Assembly: GCF_000621745.1 (NCBI RefSeq)
Contig: NZ_KK211336.1
Span: 394,876-458,875 of the forward strand
Source of the DNA: Clostridium beijerinckii HUN142
GTDB taxonomy: Bacteria; Bacillota; Clostridia; Clostridiales; Clostridiaceae
Direction: 5' to 3'
Length of the DNA stretch: 64,000 nucleotides
Shown here piece after piece: positions 9,510-17,910 of the stretch. Position 1 is the stretch's first letter. The number at the start of each line of letters is the position of its first letter. The notes beneath the pieces were generated by a model. It saw nothing but the letters and a program-made list of their open reading frames with translations, did not search any database and was not told the DNA's origin. The position numbers and the translations under genes were made by a program.

Positions 9510-10013
9510 ATGAAATTTAGAAAAGCAGTTGAAAGAGATATCAATGATATAATGAGAATTATTAAACAGGCACAAGGTTACTTTAAAGAACAAGGAATTA
9601 ATCAATGGCAGAATAATTATCCTAATCCTGAAACAATAAGAAACGATATTAATAATAAACATAGTTATATATTATCAAAAGATAATAATATCGTTGCTAC
9701 GGCAGCGGTTTCTTTTGACGGAGAAAAAACATATGATTCTATTTATGAAGGGGGCTGGATTACTAATAATCAATATGCAGTCATTCATAGAATAGCGGTA
9801 GATAATACTTATAAAGGATTAGGATTATCATCTGAAATTATTAAAAACGTGGAAGAGCTTTGTTTAAATAGAGGAATACATAGCATAAAAGTAGATACAC
9901 ACGAAGAAAACATATCTATGCAAAAGCTGCTTAAGAAAAACAAATTCCAGTATTGTGGAATAATTTATTTAGAAGACGGGAATAAAAGAATAGCATTTGA
10001 GAGAATTCTATAA
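9510..10013 (+). CDS. GNAT family N-acetyltransferase
   Basis: A protein of 167 residues with the complete GNAT fold. The N-terminus reads MKFRKAVERDINDIMRII, the usual first strand and helix. The acetyl-CoA loop is IAVDNTYKGLGLSSEII and the end has MQKLLKKNKFQYCGIIY. The segment KEQGINQWQNNYP is typical of a clostridial/bacillar subgroup with unassigned substrate. AGAAAGGA precedes the ATG at 9510. It is followed by a strong bidirectional terminator and faces the P-type ATPase gene. Substrate unknown. Confidence 0.88.
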   Translation: MKFRKAVERDINDIMRIIKQAQGYFKEQGINQWQNNYPNPETIRNDINNKHSYILSKDNNIVATAAVSFDGEKTYDSIYEGGWITNNQYAVIHRIAVDNTYKGLGLSSEIIKNVEELCLNRGIHSIKVDTHEENISMQKLLKKNKFQYCGIIYLEDGNKRIAFERIL

Positions 10014-10146
10014 TCTTAAAATATTCACGTTCTTTCTGTAAAGAATACGGACAAGGATCGTGGATTATTAGTAGTATTAGATAATTACACTACTTTACGG
10101 GGGCAGAATTACAGCTGAGTTGCTTTTTTTCATAATAATGAGTGAA

Positions 10147-10196
10147 AAAGTCAAATAAATCGAAATTATTACTTTAATTTCGATTTGTTTGACTTT
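10147..10196. terminator. Strong bidirectional terminator
   Basis: A 22-base-pair stem (5' arm 10147-10168, 3' arm 10175-10196) with a six-base loop and only one G-U pair. It is flanked by A-rich and T-rich runs and lies between the convergent acetyltransferase and P-type ATPase genes, so it can end transcription from both sides. Confidence 0.85.
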
Positions 10197-10225
10197 ATAA
10201 ACCAAGAATAGAATATATAAATCTT

Positions 10226-12091
10226 CTATTCACTTTTAAAGTTTAATAGCAATGCAGAATTTATAATAACTGCAACTGAGCCTAAGTTGTGAACTAATGC
10301 TCCAAGTATTGGATTTAATATACCTGTCATTGCAAGTATTATAGCTATAAAGTTTAGCAACATAGAAAGAGATAAATTCCATTTGATTGTAGTCATGGTT
10401 TTTTGTGACAGACTAAGCAAATGAGGAATAGATTTTATATCATCACTAACAAGAGCAATATCTGCTGCATCAACAGCAATATCACTTCCAATACCACCCA
10501 TTGCAATACCTACATATGCTTTTTTAAGTGCTGGAGCATCATTAATTCCATCTCCAATCATGCATATCATTTCGTTATTATTTTGATATTCTTCGATTGC
10601 AGACAATTTATCCTCTGGTAAACATTCAGAATGAATATCAGTAATGCCAACGTTTTTCGCAATATGAGAAGCAGCTTGGGGATTGTCACCAGTTAATAAG
10701 ATACTTTCTACATTGATTGAGTTCAGTTTTTCAATCATGGATTTAGAATCCTTACGTAATGTATCTGATAAAACTATGAAACCAGAAGTTTGTGAGTTAA
10801 CAGCCACATAGATAACTGTACATCCTTCTTTTATAAAAGTTGATGACTTGTCTAATATTTTTTTTGGTATTTCTATAGAATTTTCAGTTAATAGTTCAGT
10901 ATTCCCAGCAAGAATCGTATTACCTGTAACTATTGATTTAACACCACGACCTGCAATAAGTTCAAATTCTTGAGGATCTTCAAGAGTCGAGCCTGATGTA
11001 GTCTTAAAATGTGAAAGAATAGACTTACCTAATGGATGCTCAGAACGAAGTTCTGCAGAAGCTGTTATCTCTAGTAGTTTTTCTGAACTAATATTTTCAT
11101 TAAAACTTTCAATTGCTACAACAGCAGGTTTTCCATATGTTAAAGTACCAGTTTTATCAAATGCAATTCTCTTTACTTTTGCTAATCTTTCAAGTGCGTC
11201 ACCTTCACGAATAAGAATACCATGCTTTGTAGCATTTCCTATACCAGCCATAATAGCAGTAGGGGTTGCAAGAACTAAAGCACAAGGACAAAATACAACA
11301 AGTATCGTAACAGCACGAATAATTTCTCCGGTAACAAACCAAGTACCAGCCGCTGATACAAGGGCAATTACAACTATCCAGGTAGCCCATTTATCTGCCA
11401 TTCCAACAATTTTAGCTTTGCTTGCATCAGCAGATTCAACAAGTTTGATCATTCTCTTAAGGGAACTATCTTCATCAACTTTTGTTGCTTTCATATCAAA
11501 TGCACCAAATTGGTTAACTGTTCCGCTGAACACTTCATCACCTACACCTTTGTCAACTGGTAGAGATTCACCTGTCATTACAGCTTGGTTAATAGATGTT
11601 TGTCCAGAAATAATGAGACCATCAACAGCAATAGTTTCACCAGGGAGTACACGAAGAATATCAGAAATTTTAACTTCTTCAGCTGGGATGATATTTTCTA
11701 TGCCATCACGAATGACTCTAGCTGTCGGAGGCGTAAGATTTACTAATTTTTCAATACCTGCACGTGCTTTTGCAACAGTACGCTCCTCTAATAAGGCACC
11801 TAATGTCATAATAAAAGCAACTTCACCCGCAGCAAAAGTTTCACCAATTAAAACAGATGCAACCAGTGCAATGGCAACTAAAACGTCTGCTTTAATATCA
11901 AATTCAGTTATAAGTCCTTCAATGGCACCTTTTACAATAGGTAAGCCACATAAAATAATAGCCACCCAAGCTATATCAATTTTAAAGCTCCAAATATGTA
12001 AAAAGCTAATAAGTAGTGAGAAAGCGGATAACATTAGAAACAACATAGTGCGTTTATCTTCATCTTCAAAAAAATATTTTAGTTTATTCAT
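10226..12091 (-). CDS. Heavy-metal-translocating P1B-type ATPase
   Basis: A 621-residue metal efflux pump. Visible motifs are the transmembrane metal site FCPCALVLATPTA (Cys268-Pro-Cys270), the phosphorylated DKTGT at Asp312, TGES in the actuator domain, SEHPLGKSI (the HP motif of P1B ATPases) and GDGINDAPAL in the hinge. There is no N-terminal metal-binding domain, making it shorter than typical CopA. It starts 8 bases after the csoR stop, with GGTGGT as ribosome site, so it belongs to the CsoR operon. The regulator points to Cu(I), whereas the last helix (HNLGSVAVIINSALLL) is closer to Zn/Cd/Co pumps. The metal is therefore uncertain. Confidence 0.92.
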   Translation of the reverse strand: MNKLKYFFEDEDKRTMLFLMLSAFSLLISFLHIWSFKIDIAWVAIILCGLPIVKGAIEGLITEFDIKADVLVAIALVASVLIGETFAAGEVAFIMTLGALLEERTVAKARAGIEKLVNLTPPTARVIRDGIENIIPAEEVKISDILRVLPGETIAVDGLIISGQTSINQAVMTGESLPVDKGVGDEVFSGTVNQFGAFDMKATKVDEDSSLKRMIKLVESADASKAKIVGMADKWATWIVVIALVSAAGTWFVTGEIIRAVTILVVFCPCALVLATPTAIMAGIGNATKHGILIREGDALERLAKVKRIAFDKTGTLTYGKPAVVAIESFNENISSEKLLEITASAELRSEHPLGKSILSHFKTTSGSTLEDPQEFELIAGRGVKSIVTGNTILAGNTELLTENSIEIPKKILDKSSTFIKEGCTVIYVAVNSQTSGFIVLSDTLRKDSKSMIEKLNSINVESILLTGDNPQAASHIAKNVGITDIHSECLPEDKLSAIEEYQNNNEMICMIGDGINDAPALKKAYVGIAMGGIGSDIAVDAADIALVSDDIKSIPHLLSLSQKTMTTIKWNLSLSMLLNFIAIILAMTGILNPILGALVHNLGSVAVIINSALLLNFKSE

Positions 12092-12099
12092 TTTACCAC

Positions 12100-12375
12100 C
12101 TATCCCATCCTTGAAAAATGTTCTACTGCTTTAGCAAATTCAGCGATTGTTTTATCTGCATCACCATGTTCAATCCCATCACGAACGCAGTGTTGTAAAT
12201 GTCCTTCTAAAACTACCTGACCAACTTTATGTAATGCACTTTTAGCTGCATTAATTTGTATTAAAATATCTTCACAAGGAACATCTTTATTTATCATTTC
12301 TGAAATACCTCTAAGCTGGCCTTCTATTTTTTTAATTCTAGTTTGAATTTTTGGAACATCCATACATTGACGCAT
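12100..12375 (-). CDS. csoR: CsoR/FrmR-family metal-sensing repressor
   Basis: A 91-residue all-helical repressor. It shows the family core KIQTRIKKIEGQLRGI and the copper ligands in the C-H-C pattern of CsoR: Cys in DVPCEDI, and His and Cys in GHLQHCV. The ATG at 12375 is chosen because GAGGAGG lies just upstream; a longer reading would run through the operator. CsoR repressors leave DNA when they bind Cu(I). It is the first gene of a two-gene operon with the P1B ATPase, and its own promoter contains a CsoR-type operator (12411-12428), so the unit is self-regulated. Some relatives sense Ni, Co or persulfide, but the ligand pattern favours copper. Confidence 0.9.
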   Translation of the reverse strand: MRQCMDVPKIQTRIKKIEGQLRGISEMINKDVPCEDILIQINAAKSALHKVGQVVLEGHLQHCVRDGIEHGDADKTIAEFAKAVEHFSRMG

Positions 12376-12410
12376 ATTAGCATCCTCCTCGAATAATTTT
12401 TTTTGAATTT

Positions 12411-12462
12411 TATACCCTAGGGGGTATAGGTATATATTAATAATGAAAATCATTTTTGTCAA
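12411..12462 (-). promoter_or_regulatory. csoR operon promoter and CsoR operator
   Basis: On the complement, TTGACA (12457-12462) and TAATAT (12434-12439) are spaced 17 bases apart. Immediately downstream, over the expected transcription start, is the pseudopalindrome TATACCCTAGGGGGTATA (12411-12428), which has the G-tract form of known CsoR operators. Between the two boxes, AATGATTTTCATT is a second dyad of possible Fur-like appearance. Confidence 0.85.
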
Positions 12463-12570
12463 TTGCTATTTGCTATAAATTTAGTAAGAATTAGAATACC
12501 TTGGTTGCATATGTGCCAAAAATATTAATTACTTTTATAAAATGAGTAATCGAATTATATTATGGATTTA

Positions 12571-12599
12571 TTGACAGTCAGTGGGACTTGCTGTAAAAT
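12571..12599 (+). promoter_or_regulatory. Promoter of the GDT1 riboswitch leader
   Basis: TTGACA (12571-12576) and TAAAAT (12594-12599) with a 17-base spacer. The predicted start lies about 15 bases before the riboswitch aptamer. Confidence 0.75.
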
Positions 12600-12621
12600 G
12601 AGCTTAATGAAAATTTGATTT

Positions 12622-12823
12622 AAAGTTAAGAGGGAGTAGCTGCCTTTAAAAAGGTGATGAAGTCAACATACTGACCTTAGGTCTGGCTTTATCGTAACTA
12701 ATCTTAGTTAAGTGAGACTTTTAGCGCAATATTTGTGTTTTGATATAAGAGTTTTTATCTAGCTCATTAAAAATTCTTATATCAGAACACATTATTGTGC
12801 TGAAGGTCTTTATTTTTTTATTT
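12622..12823 (+). ncRNA. yybP-ykoY (Mn2+) riboswitch with long terminator
   Basis: The aptamer (about 12622-12722) has the hallmark 5' GAGGGAGTAGC and 3' GTGAGAC segments, closed by AAAGT / ACTTT, plus the internal GTCAACATACTG loop strand. The 3' end of the aptamer is also the start of an unusually long terminator: about 41 base pairs between 12715-12756 and 12769-12809 with mostly G-U differences, followed by TTATTTTTTT. Metal binding would hold the aptamer and prevent the terminator. The downstream gene is a GDT1/UPF0016 manganese exporter, which fits the known role of this riboswitch class. Confidence 0.88.
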
Positions 12824-12981
12824 AATAAATAGTATCAGTGATTCTTATGGTTGGGAGTATGCTTTTGGACAATCTAAGCTAGGGATCAAAGAAGTAACCT
12901 AAATCAAGTTTGAGTTGATAAAAAAGTACACAAAGAAGGAGAGCTAGGTTTAATAAGTAATATAATTTGGAGGTATTAAAA

Positions 12982-13707
12982 ATGGCATCATTTATTAAGG
13001 CATTATTACTAGTGGTAGTTGCAGAGATGGGTGATAAGACGCAGCTTCTGGCAATGGTAAGTAAGTACAAAGCTAAACAAGTATTACTTGGAGTACTAAT
13101 TGCAACTATTTTAAATCATGCATTAGCAGTTGCAGTGGGAAGTTACTTAAGCTCTGTAATTCCAATGGATTTAGTGAAAATTATAGCAGCAGTATCTTTT
13201 TTAGCCTTTGGTCTTTGGACAATACGTGGAGATAAATTAGACGATGAAGAAAATAAGAAAGTAAAATTTGGTCCGATTGTTACAGTAGCTATTGCATTTT
13301 TCTTAGCAGAAATGGGAGATAAGACTCAGCTTATGACAATAACTATAGCGGCAGAAAATCAGCAGCCACTTTTTATTTTAATGGGAACCACAGTTGGAAT
13401 GCTTATTGCAGATGGCATAGGAATTTTAGGGGGAGCATGGATGTGTAAACATATACCAGATATATATATAAAATGGGTAGCTGGCGCAATCTTCATATTC
13501 TTTGGAACATTAACTGTGTATAATTCAGTTCCAGCAGCGTTCTTAGGACCGATATATATTGTTTTATACTTAGCCCTTATGGGATTACTGATTTATCTTT
13601 TTGGAGTAAAGTTTGCATACTTTGGTCAAGTATGTGATATAGCATCAGCTAAGAAAGATGATTCGTTAGATGTTGAAAGTGAAGAAGAAATTAAGAAAAG
13701 AGCTTAA
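12982..13707 (+). CDS. TMEM165/GDT1 (UPF0016) family cation exporter
   Basis: A membrane protein of 241 residues made of two homologous halves. Each half has the family signature E-x-G-D-K-T: AEMGDKTQL at Glu15 and again at Glu110. Bacterial members export Mn2+ across the cytoplasmic membrane. The start is ATG 12982, behind TGGAGG; a TTG at 12967 overlaps that site and is rejected. The leader carries a Mn2+-type riboswitch and a terminator, so expression should rise with excess manganese. The gene is followed by its own terminator at 13757-13789. A charged cytoplasmic tail (DDSLDVESEEEIKKRA) ends the protein. Confidence 0.92.
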   Translation: MASFIKALLLVVVAEMGDKTQLLAMVSKYKAKQVLLGVLIATILNHALAVAVGSYLSSVIPMDLVKIIAAVSFLAFGLWTIRGDKLDDEENKKVKFGPIVTVAIAFFLAEMGDKTQLMTITIAAENQQPLFILMGTTVGMLIADGIGILGGAWMCKHIPDIYIKWVAGAIFIFFGTLTVYNSVPAAFLGPIYIVLYLALMGLLIYLFGVKFAYFGQVCDIASAKKDDSLDVESEEEIKKRA

Positions 13708-13756
13708 TATTAAATTAAGCAACAATCAATGTAAAACATAATCAATAGAAATCTAT

Positions 13757-13797
13757 AATAGAGTTATGGAAGATTATCATAGCTCTATTTATTTTAT
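13757..13797 (+). terminator. Terminator after the GDT1 gene
   Basis: Stem AATAGAGTTATG / CATAGCTCTATT followed by TATTTTAT. Confidence 0.8.
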
Positions 13798-13978
13798 AAA
13801 GACCAATCGTAAATATATTTTCATGATTATTTTATTAAAACCATCTTCCAATTGATTATAGTTAAATTCATTATGTCCAAACAATTTTCAATTCAAAAAG
13901 TATTATAGAAAGTAACAGTTAGCAGAGAAAAATAATATAATACAATTGATATTAAATTATTGTATGGGAGAAATTAAC

Positions 13979-14917
13979 GTGTTATCAACTGGTAATTTTA
14001 TACGACAATCCTTGGAATTACATCTTTTCTTTGCGAGAATTATGAAGGAACATTCATTTTTCTTGGAAATAGGCTTTACACCAAAGAATTCAAATTATAT
14101 AGAAGAAGCAGATGCTTTTAGAATGGGCTTCGACAATCTTTTATATGATGTAATCACTGCTTCAGAAGGTGTTGTAAGTGATGATGTACTACAATCTGGT
14201 GAAGTAGTAACTCCTTTTACACTTGAAGCTGAAAAAGCGTCAGCATATTTTACAGGAGTGAAAATTGCAACTGATCTTACTAAAGTGGAAGCTGAATTAA
14301 TGAGTAATTCTTTTAGCAGACATAATCATGAGGAACTCGAGAAAAAAGTATTTGCCATTAACAATAGAGCATTGGAATTGACAGCTGGTTTAATAAGGTT
14401 TAAATCTAGACTATTATCGGATGTTTTATCATGTAAGGTGTTTACAGTTAACTATCCTTTGCTCATTGATCATATTATGAGAGAAGCAAAACTTTATTTT
14501 ACTTTAGTTAAAAGGTTACAAAATCGTGAAGAAATTAATATAGAGAGAGAGGCGTATGAACAAGAGGCTTTTTGGAATAGAATTATGGCTGAACATTCAA
14601 AATTTATACGAGGATTACTAGATCCAACTGAAGATGAGCTAATAAATACAGCAAATAACTTTGGTCATCAGTTTGATATATTGACTAGAGAAGCAAGAGA
14701 AGCTATTAATCAATCAATACCAATTTCTAAAGTTACAGATGAAAGTCTAGAAGCGACCAAGGCAATAAGGAATTTTAAGGCACAAGGAACTCAAGGATTA
14801 GTGGAATGTAAGATTAAATCTATAATAATACCATTGTTAGGAGATCATACGTTACGTGAAGCAAATCACTATTTACGCTTGCTCAAAATATTTAAAAAAG
14901 CTGATTATATGGAATAA
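13979..14917 (+). CDS. DUF2935 protein, two tandem domains
   Basis: About 312 residues made of two DUF2935 helical bundles. Both contain a characteristic H-rich helix: HLFFARIMKEHSFFLE in the first and WNRIMAEHSKFIRGLLD in the second, and each ends in a DH(I/T)(M/L)REA helix (DHIMREAKLYF, DHTLREANHYL). The conserved glutamates and histidines suggest a metal-binding bundle, but no function is established for the family. I prefer the GTG at 13979, with GGGAGA correctly placed upstream; an ATG at 13946 has no ribosome site. Its position between a manganese exporter and an iron permease fits a metal-related job, which is inference. Confidence 0.85.
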   Translation: MLSTGNFIRQSLELHLFFARIMKEHSFFLEIGFTPKNSNYIEEADAFRMGFDNLLYDVITASEGVVSDDVLQSGEVVTPFTLEAEKASAYFTGVKIATDLTKVEAELMSNSFSRHNHEELEKKVFAINNRALELTAGLIRFKSRLLSDVLSCKVFTVNYPLLIDHIMREAKLYFTLVKRLQNREEINIEREAYEQEAFWNRIMAEHSKFIRGLLDPTEDELINTANNFGHQFDILTREAREAINQSIPISKVTDESLEATKAIRNFKAQGTQGLVECKIKSIIIPLLGDHTLREANHYLRLLKIFKKADYME

Positions 14918-14931
14918 GAATAAATTTAGTT

Positions 14932-15010
14932 TTATACTAGAGTTCTAAAAGAAAACTCTAGTATAATAGCATTGAAGTTTTTACCCACAAGAGGTATAGA
15001 CTTCTTTTTT
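14932..15010 (+). terminator. Two consecutive hairpins after the DUF2935 gene
   Basis: The first is TTATACTAGAGTT / AACTCTAGTATAA (14932-14966), without a T run. The second is GAAGTTTTTACC / GGTATAGACTTC (14974-15004), followed by TTTTTT, a normal intrinsic terminator. Confidence 0.8.
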
Positions 15011-15244
15011 GTCCTTATATTTTTATTTTATAAATATCTTGCATTATTTTTCGACATAATTTATAATGATAATCGAGTTTAATTGATAAATATTTTCAAT
15101 AAAGTTAAGGTGGATTTAATTTTAATATTAAATATCTTTTCTAAGATTATATGGAAAATTAAAAATTATAGAGGATTACCCTATATTTCATAAGAAATAT
15201 TTTACATATAATAAAAATTACAAAAGAGAAGGAAGTGATAATCG

Positions 15245-16699
15245 TTGCGTAAGTTATTTACATTGTTACTGGCGGTATTTTTGATGCTACCTATGTTTGA
15301 AATCAAAGTGCTCGCAGCAGATGCGAAGGCAGATTTGTCTAAGAGCAATGAGTTTATTGAAAAATCACTTGAAGCTGTAAAAGCAGATGATTTTTCTAAG
15401 GGAAAAGATTTTTATGAGGAATATAATGAAGCTTGGATTGATCTTGAAGATGGAGTAAAGGAGAAATCGAAACAAGCTTATGGAGATATTGAAGGTAAAA
15501 TGGGAATGGTAAAGTTTTTACTTTCTCAAGACCCAGTTCAAAAAGATAAGATTATAAATGCTTTAGAAGATTTAGAAAAAACTAATAAAGAATTTATAGA
15601 GGGAAAAAGTAATATCCAAGAAACAAAAAGTAAAGGGGAAACAGCAACTATAAAAGATTTAGTTTCACTTTTAGAAAAAGCAAAGAGTCAGATTGAAAGC
15701 GGAAATGATGATGAAGCAGTTAAAACTATGGACACTTTTAGTTCATCTTGGCTTGATATAGAAGGAGTAGTTTTAACAAAATCAAAGACTGTATATGATG
15801 ATGCTGAAAGAGATATGGTTAGTGCAAAAGCTTATCTTACAGTAGATCCAATTCAAAAGGATAAAGCAATAAAAGTTATTGATAGAATGCATGGATATTT
15901 ATCTTTATTAGATGGAAATACATCATACGGTATAGTAGATGTAATTACAATTATACTTCGAGAAGGTTTAGAAGCGCTTTTGGTTGTAATTGCTTTACTA
16001 GGTTTTCTGAAGAAATCAGACCAAGAAGATAAGAAAACATGGATATATGGTGGAGTAGTAATTGGAAGCATAGTAAGTATTGTACTAGCTGTTTTGGTTA
16101 AACTTTTATTTACATCAGGAACATTTGGGAATAATAATTTCTTAATATCAGGATGGACAGGTGTATTTGCAGCTGTAATGCTTATTTACGTAAGTTATTG
16201 GTTACACAGTAAATCGGAAGTATCTTCACGTAATCACAGTATACAGGACAAAAGTTATAAGTCATTAGCTAATGGAAGCTTATTTTCTTTAGGATTTTTA
16301 GCGTTTTTAGCAGTATTTAGAGAAGGAACTGAAGTTGTTCTTTTCTACATTGGAATGGCATCTTCAATTAAGTTAAGTGATTTATTCTTAGGAATAGCAT
16401 TAGGATTTGCAATACTTATAATAATAGCTGTTTTAATGCTAAAGATAGGTTTACGTATTCCAATGAAGCCATTTTTCTTAGTATCTAGTCTTTTAGTATT
16501 TTATTTAGGCTTCAAATTTACAGGAATGGGAATCAATGGCCTTCAACTAGCTGGATTATTATCAGCAACTACTAGTGATGCGTTGCCAACAATATCTGCA
16601 CTTGCAGTATATCCAACTTGGCAAGGAGTAGTGCCTCAAGTATTATTAGTTGTTATAGCAGTAGTAGTGACATTACATAACAAATTAAAAAGAAATTAA
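15245..16699 (+). CDS. FTR1-family high-affinity iron permease with repeat ectodomain
   Basis: A protein of 484 residues. It begins with a signal peptide (KLFTLLLAVFLMLPMF, then VLAADAKA). Residues about 30-225 form an extracellular helical region of two repeats, each with a W-x-x-(x)-E-D/G motif (AWIDLEDGV, SWLDIEGVV). The rest is a seven-helix permease with both iron-coordinating motifs, REGLEA at Arg239 and REGTE at Arg359. Start TTG 15245 follows GAAGGAAGTG. FTR1 proteins import ferric iron after ferrous oxidation. The next gene is a lipoprotein built of the same repeat, so the two probably work together. No EfeB peroxidase or cupredoxin EfeO is present in the window. Confidence 0.92.
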   Translation: MRKLFTLLLAVFLMLPMFEIKVLAADAKADLSKSNEFIEKSLEAVKADDFSKGKDFYEEYNEAWIDLEDGVKEKSKQAYGDIEGKMGMVKFLLSQDPVQKDKIINALEDLEKTNKEFIEGKSNIQETKSKGETATIKDLVSLLEKAKSQIESGNDDEAVKTMDTFSSSWLDIEGVVLTKSKTVYDDAERDMVSAKAYLTVDPIQKDKAIKVIDRMHGYLSLLDGNTSYGIVDVITIILREGLEALLVVIALLGFLKKSDQEDKKTWIYGGVVIGSIVSIVLAVLVKLLFTSGTFGNNNFLISGWTGVFAAVMLIYVSYWLHSKSEVSSRNHSIQDKSYKSLANGSLFSLGFLAFLAVFREGTEVVLFYIGMASSIKLSDLFLGIALGFAILIIIAVLMLKIGLRIPMKPFFLVSSLLVFYLGFKFTGMGINGLQLAGLLSATTSDALPTISALAVYPTWQGVVPQVLLVVIAVVVTLHNKLKRN

Positions 16700-16745
16700 A
16701 ACAAAAGAAAAAATATGAAAAAGAAATTAGCAGGAGGATTTATTT

Positions 16746-17765
16746 ATGAAATCAGTAAGAAACGTATTATTAGCAGCAGTATTAGGAACAGCAATAACAG
16801 TAACAGGGTGTGGAGTGCAAAAAACTGAGCAGGCTAAGCCAGCTGAAAGTACTACACAAACATCATCACAAGAAATAAAGACATTTACTATGAATGATGC
16901 AAGTAACAATATGAGAAATATTCTTAAAGATATGAAAACTCAAGTGTCTAATAAAGAGGAAGATAAAGTTAGTGAAGGTGGTACGAAATTAGAGAATTCT
17001 TGGAAGGAATTTGAAGATAAATTTGAAGAAGATTTAAAGGACAAGTATTTAGATTTATATGTTAAGATTGAGGATCCACTAGAAGTTATTGAGGCAGCAT
17101 CTAAGGTAAAACCTCTAGATACAAAAGTTTTAAATGAATCAATAGACAAACTAGATGCAGAATTAGTGAAATTACAAAAGAATGATGCAACTGCAACTGG
17201 TCTTGATAATATGAGAAGTGCGTTAAAAGAAATGAACTCGGAATTAAATAACAAAGAAGAGGACAAAGCTATTAAGACATCTGAAAAATTAGAAGAGAAT
17301 TGGAAACCAATTGAAGATGGAATAAAAGAAATCAACAAAGACCTTTATGAAAAAGTTGAATCACCATTAGGAGCTATTAATGCAGGAGTAAAAGTAAATC
17401 CACTTGATGCAAAATCATTAACTGCTTCAATCGATGATTTAGATAAGACAATAGAGCAATTACAAAAATCTATTGCTTTCTCAACAGCTCCTCAAGATAT
17501 GAAAACAGCTTTAGCTAAAATTAAGAAATTTACATCACCTGTAAATGAAGAAAAAGTTACAAAATATGCTGCAAGATTAGAAAAGTACTGGAGTACTAGT
17601 GAAGATATTGTAAAACAAAAAGATGCTAAACTTTACGAAAGAATCGAAGTACCTATGGGAGCAATACAATCATCTGCAAAGGCAAACCCAATAGATACAA
17701 ATACAATAACATCTGCATCAGGAGAATTAGATAAATTATTAACTGAAATGCAAAACTTAAAATAG
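16746..17765 (+). CDS. Lipoprotein of three repeats homologous to the FTR1 ectodomain
   Basis: A protein of 339 residues with a lipobox (TAITVTGCGVQ), hence anchored to the outer face of the membrane. After a short linker come three repeats of about 90 residues, each with a conserved tryptophan motif: SWKEFEDKF, NWKPIEDGI and YWSTSEDIV, followed by a Y-x-x-(I/V)-E segment and an N/K-P-(L/I)-D boundary. The same pattern occurs twice in the neighbouring permease ectodomain. The gene begins 46 bases after the permease stop, behind AGGAGG, and ends at a terminator, so the two form an operon. A role in delivering or holding iron for FTR1 is inferred from this arrangement; no direct activity is known. 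Confidence 0.85.
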   Translation: MKSVRNVLLAAVLGTAITVTGCGVQKTEQAKPAESTTQTSSQEIKTFTMNDASNNMRNILKDMKTQVSNKEEDKVSEGGTKLENSWKEFEDKFEEDLKDKYLDLYVKIEDPLEVIEAASKVKPLDTKVLNESIDKLDAELVKLQKNDATATGLDNMRSALKEMNSELNNKEEDKAIKTSEKLEENWKPIEDGIKEINKDLYEKVESPLGAINAGVKVNPLDAKSLTASIDDLDKTIEQLQKSIAFSTAPQDMKTALAKIKKFTSPVNEEKVTKYAARLEKYWSTSEDIVKQKDAKLYERIEVPMGAIQSSAKANPIDTNTITSASGELDKLLTEMQNLK

Positions 17766-17770
17766 ATTTT

Positions 17771-17811
17771 AAGCAGGCTGCTGATATAAATAATTGGCAG
17801 TCTGTTTTTTA
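17771..17811 (+). terminator. Terminator after the FTR1-lipoprotein operon
   Basis: Stem CAGGCTGC / GCAGTCTG followed by TTTTTT. Confidence 0.85.
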
Positions 17812-17910
17812 TTATAAATAATATTTTAAGTTTGAAATTAATTGTAGGAACTAATAGAAATCTGTGTATAGTATCTAAAAAAAAGGAATACTAAGCATGA
17901 GGTGATTTAC

